A DNA stretch of 7,167 bases from Candidatus Wallbacteria bacterium (GTDB lineage Bacteria; Muiribacteriota; JAQTZZ01). Every line of letters begins with the position of its first letter. The stretch's first letter is position 1. The stretch lies in the NCBI GenBank assembly GCA_028711905.1, contig JAQTRI010000177.1:1-7167 (forward strand). Reading direction: 5' to 3'. The notes under the pieces are model-generated. The model had not been told where the DNA came from. It saw nothing but the letters and a program-made list of their open reading frames with translations, and made no database searches. The position numbers and the translations under genes were made by a program. This document shows, piece after piece, positions 5,913 to 7,167 of this stretch.

Positions 5913-7167
5913 CTACTTCTTTTTCAGAGCCCGGATATTGTACTCGACTTTCTCTTTGAATTTGAAGTCAGGCGAAATTTTCAGAACATTCTGGTATTCG
6001 AAAAGGGCTGAATCAAAAAAGTTTTCTCTCTGATACGCCTCAGCCAGATGATAATGGGCCATGGTGTAATAAGGATCAGCGGCTACCACCTGTTCCAGGT
6101 GCGAGATAGCCTGTACCAAGTCGCCCGAGTCAATCGCAGCAAGAGCCAGAAGAAAAAGAAGCCTCGGATGGTCTCCGAGGATTTTCCCGGCCTCACTCAG
6201 TTCGTTCGTCATTTCCTGTTCTTTACCAATCATGTGATAGAGTTCTGCCAGGTTCAGATGCCCATCCCCGTTACCCGGGTCCAGTTTGACTGCGCGGATC
6301 AGTGAACTCTCGGCCTGGGAAAACTTACCGGATTGCAGCAGGGCATAGCCCTTCAAAGTATAACCTTCGGAGCTGTTCGGATTGATGCTGATTACTTTGT
6401 CCAGCAGTTCCATGATTTCCTCTTCCCCGGCCAGCTGGTAGAAGAGGTAGGCTCTTGCCATGGCAAGATACCCACCCTCCAGGTACGGAAAATGGTCTAT
6501 TGCGCTGAGATATTCGTTTTCGGCTCGTGGAAACTGACCGGTCAGTTCATAAAGGCGTCCACTGCGAAGCAGCGCCTGAATCTGGTTAGTGGACTTGAAC
6601 CATTCCCTGCAGACGCTGATGGCGTTGTCGAGCAGGCCGTGCTTTTCATAAACCGACACGATTTTCTCATGCAGTGCCGACTGGTCTCCGGCTGCTGCAG
6701 CCTTGGTACGATAAATTGCGAGGGCAGGCAGTGAGAAGCCGTGCTGTTCGTAAATGCTGCCGATTTGAAGCAGTAACGCGGCCGATTCTTTTGCGCCTTT
6801 GCGCAGCAACTGGAAACTGTATGCGAGGAAACTCTCATGGTCAGAGCGCTTGAGACTGATATCGCACATCAGATTGAGCATTTCAGTATCATCGGCGCTG
6901 TAAGCAATGGCCTCGAGTGCGAATGTCTCAGCCTCGTCCATCAGGCCCTGATCGAAAGAATCTTTGGCTTTGCGCTTCATTTCAGCCACTAAATTCAATT
7001 TTTCAGTTGCGAAAATGGAGATTGCGACAATTCCTGAAGACCTTAGTACAGCATAGGCAACTACCTTTTGATCAAGCGGATAATAATCGCAGGCCAGGCT
7101 GATGATGTCGTGTCTTTTCAGCATCTGGTGCTTGAGGGCGATGTTTTCCCAGCCTGATTCCTTTCTG
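5913..7167 (-). CDS. TPR-repeat protein (5' end outside window)
   Basis: The 3' part of a tetratricopeptide-repeat protein; at least 417 codons are in the window. Counting from an internal Met at 7124, about nine TPR-like units run from residue 46 to 388. The clearest are 182-214 (RSGRLYELTGQFPRAENEYL), 252-285 (GYTLKGYALLQSGKFSQAES), 286-319, 320-352 (ALAAIDSGDLVQAISHLEQV) and 354-387 (HYHLAEAYQRENFFDSALFE). TPR solenoids mediate protein-protein contacts; the partner is unknown. The frame stays open upstream of 7124 to the right edge (residues ESGWENIALKHQ precede the Met) and there is no Shine-Dalgarno before that Met, so the true start is probably right of the window. A hydrophobic stretch at residues 20-40 contains an Arg and is more likely a buried helix than a membrane anchor. 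Confidence 0.85.
   Translation of the reverse strand, partial: RKESGWENIALKHQMLKRHDIISLACDYYPLDQKVVAYAVLRSSGIVAISIFATEKLNLVAEMKRKAKDSFDQGLMDEAETFALEAIAYSADDTEMLNLMCDISLKRSDHESFLAYSFQLLRKGAKESAALLLQIGSIYEQHGFSLPALAIYRTKAAAAGDQSALHEKIVSVYEKHGLLDNAISVCREWFKSTNQIQALLRSGRLYELTGQFPRAENEYLSAIDHFPYLEGGYLAMARAYLFYQLAGEEEIMELLDKVISINPNSSEGYTLKGYALLQSGKFSQAESSLIRAVKLDPGNGDGHLNLAELYHMIGKEQEMTNELSEAGKILGDHPRLLFLLALAAIDSGDLVQAISHLEQVVAADPYYTMAHYHLAEAYQRENFFDSALFEYQNVLKISPDFKFKEKVEYNIRALKKK

Noticed and set aside
5866..5928. Possible terminator between convergent lspA and TPR genes (AATGCT ... AGCATT followed by a T-rich stretch)
   Set aside because: The stem is only 6 bp with a loop of about 38 bases and the T-rich stretch lies within the TPR coding end; too weak to call.
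6333..6734. 133-codon open frame on the plus strand
   Set aside because: Antisense to the TPR repeats; no domain and no start signals.

Overview
The window is ordinary-looking bacterial chromosome of roughly balanced base composition with tightly packed genes on both strands. It reads as a diderm, probably flagellated, probably uncultured bacterium. It encodes a periplasmic-sensing DctB-type receptor, a lipoprotein signal peptidase (LspA), a FlgM-type anti-sigma-28 factor, and large HEAT and TPR scaffold proteins. The phylum cannot be fixed from the sequence; heptad repeats plus many HEAT/TPR proteins fit several candidate phyla, and I do not commit to one. No phage, insertion sequence, CRISPR array, tRNA or rRNA is visible.

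Layout. Positions 1-1734 (minus strand) hold the first 578 codons of a membrane sensor: TM, DctB-like double-Cache periplasmic domain, TM, then two PAS domains; its output domain lies left of the window. A 174-bp divergent region carries a strong sigma-70-like promoter for the sensor, a weaker candidate promoter for the rightward gene, and a perfect 7-bp dyad. Positions 1909-2454 (plus) encode a complete class II (zinc) aldolase. Its stop codon lies inside the first unit of a heptanucleotide repeat array that flanks a GC-rich hairpin (2451-2560). Next, on the minus strand, a HEAT-repeat protein (2995-4617) is followed by a short flgM-like gene (2635-2940) and an intrinsic terminator (2577-2607). 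The flgM-like gene has its own strong Shine-Dalgarno and a sequence resembling a sigma-28 promoter. A 126-bp divergent region (4618-4743) separates the HEAT gene from a rightward pair: a small secreted protein of unknown function (4744-5247) and lspA (5327-5851). Converging on lspA from the right is a TPR-repeat protein (5913 to beyond the window, minus).

How the genes may work together. The HEAT gene and flgM form a likely transcription unit, and the sigma-28-like promoter would place flgM in a flagellar feedback circuit. The sensor and aldolase share a regulatory region but have no proven functional link. LspA is housekeeping. The most notable non-coding signals are the flgM promoter, the two divergent promoters whose predicted transcription starts fall on ATG codons (possible leaderless mRNAs), and the heptad-repeat/hairpin element. 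I found no clearly new multi-gene system; the candidates for novelty are at the regulatory and repeat level.
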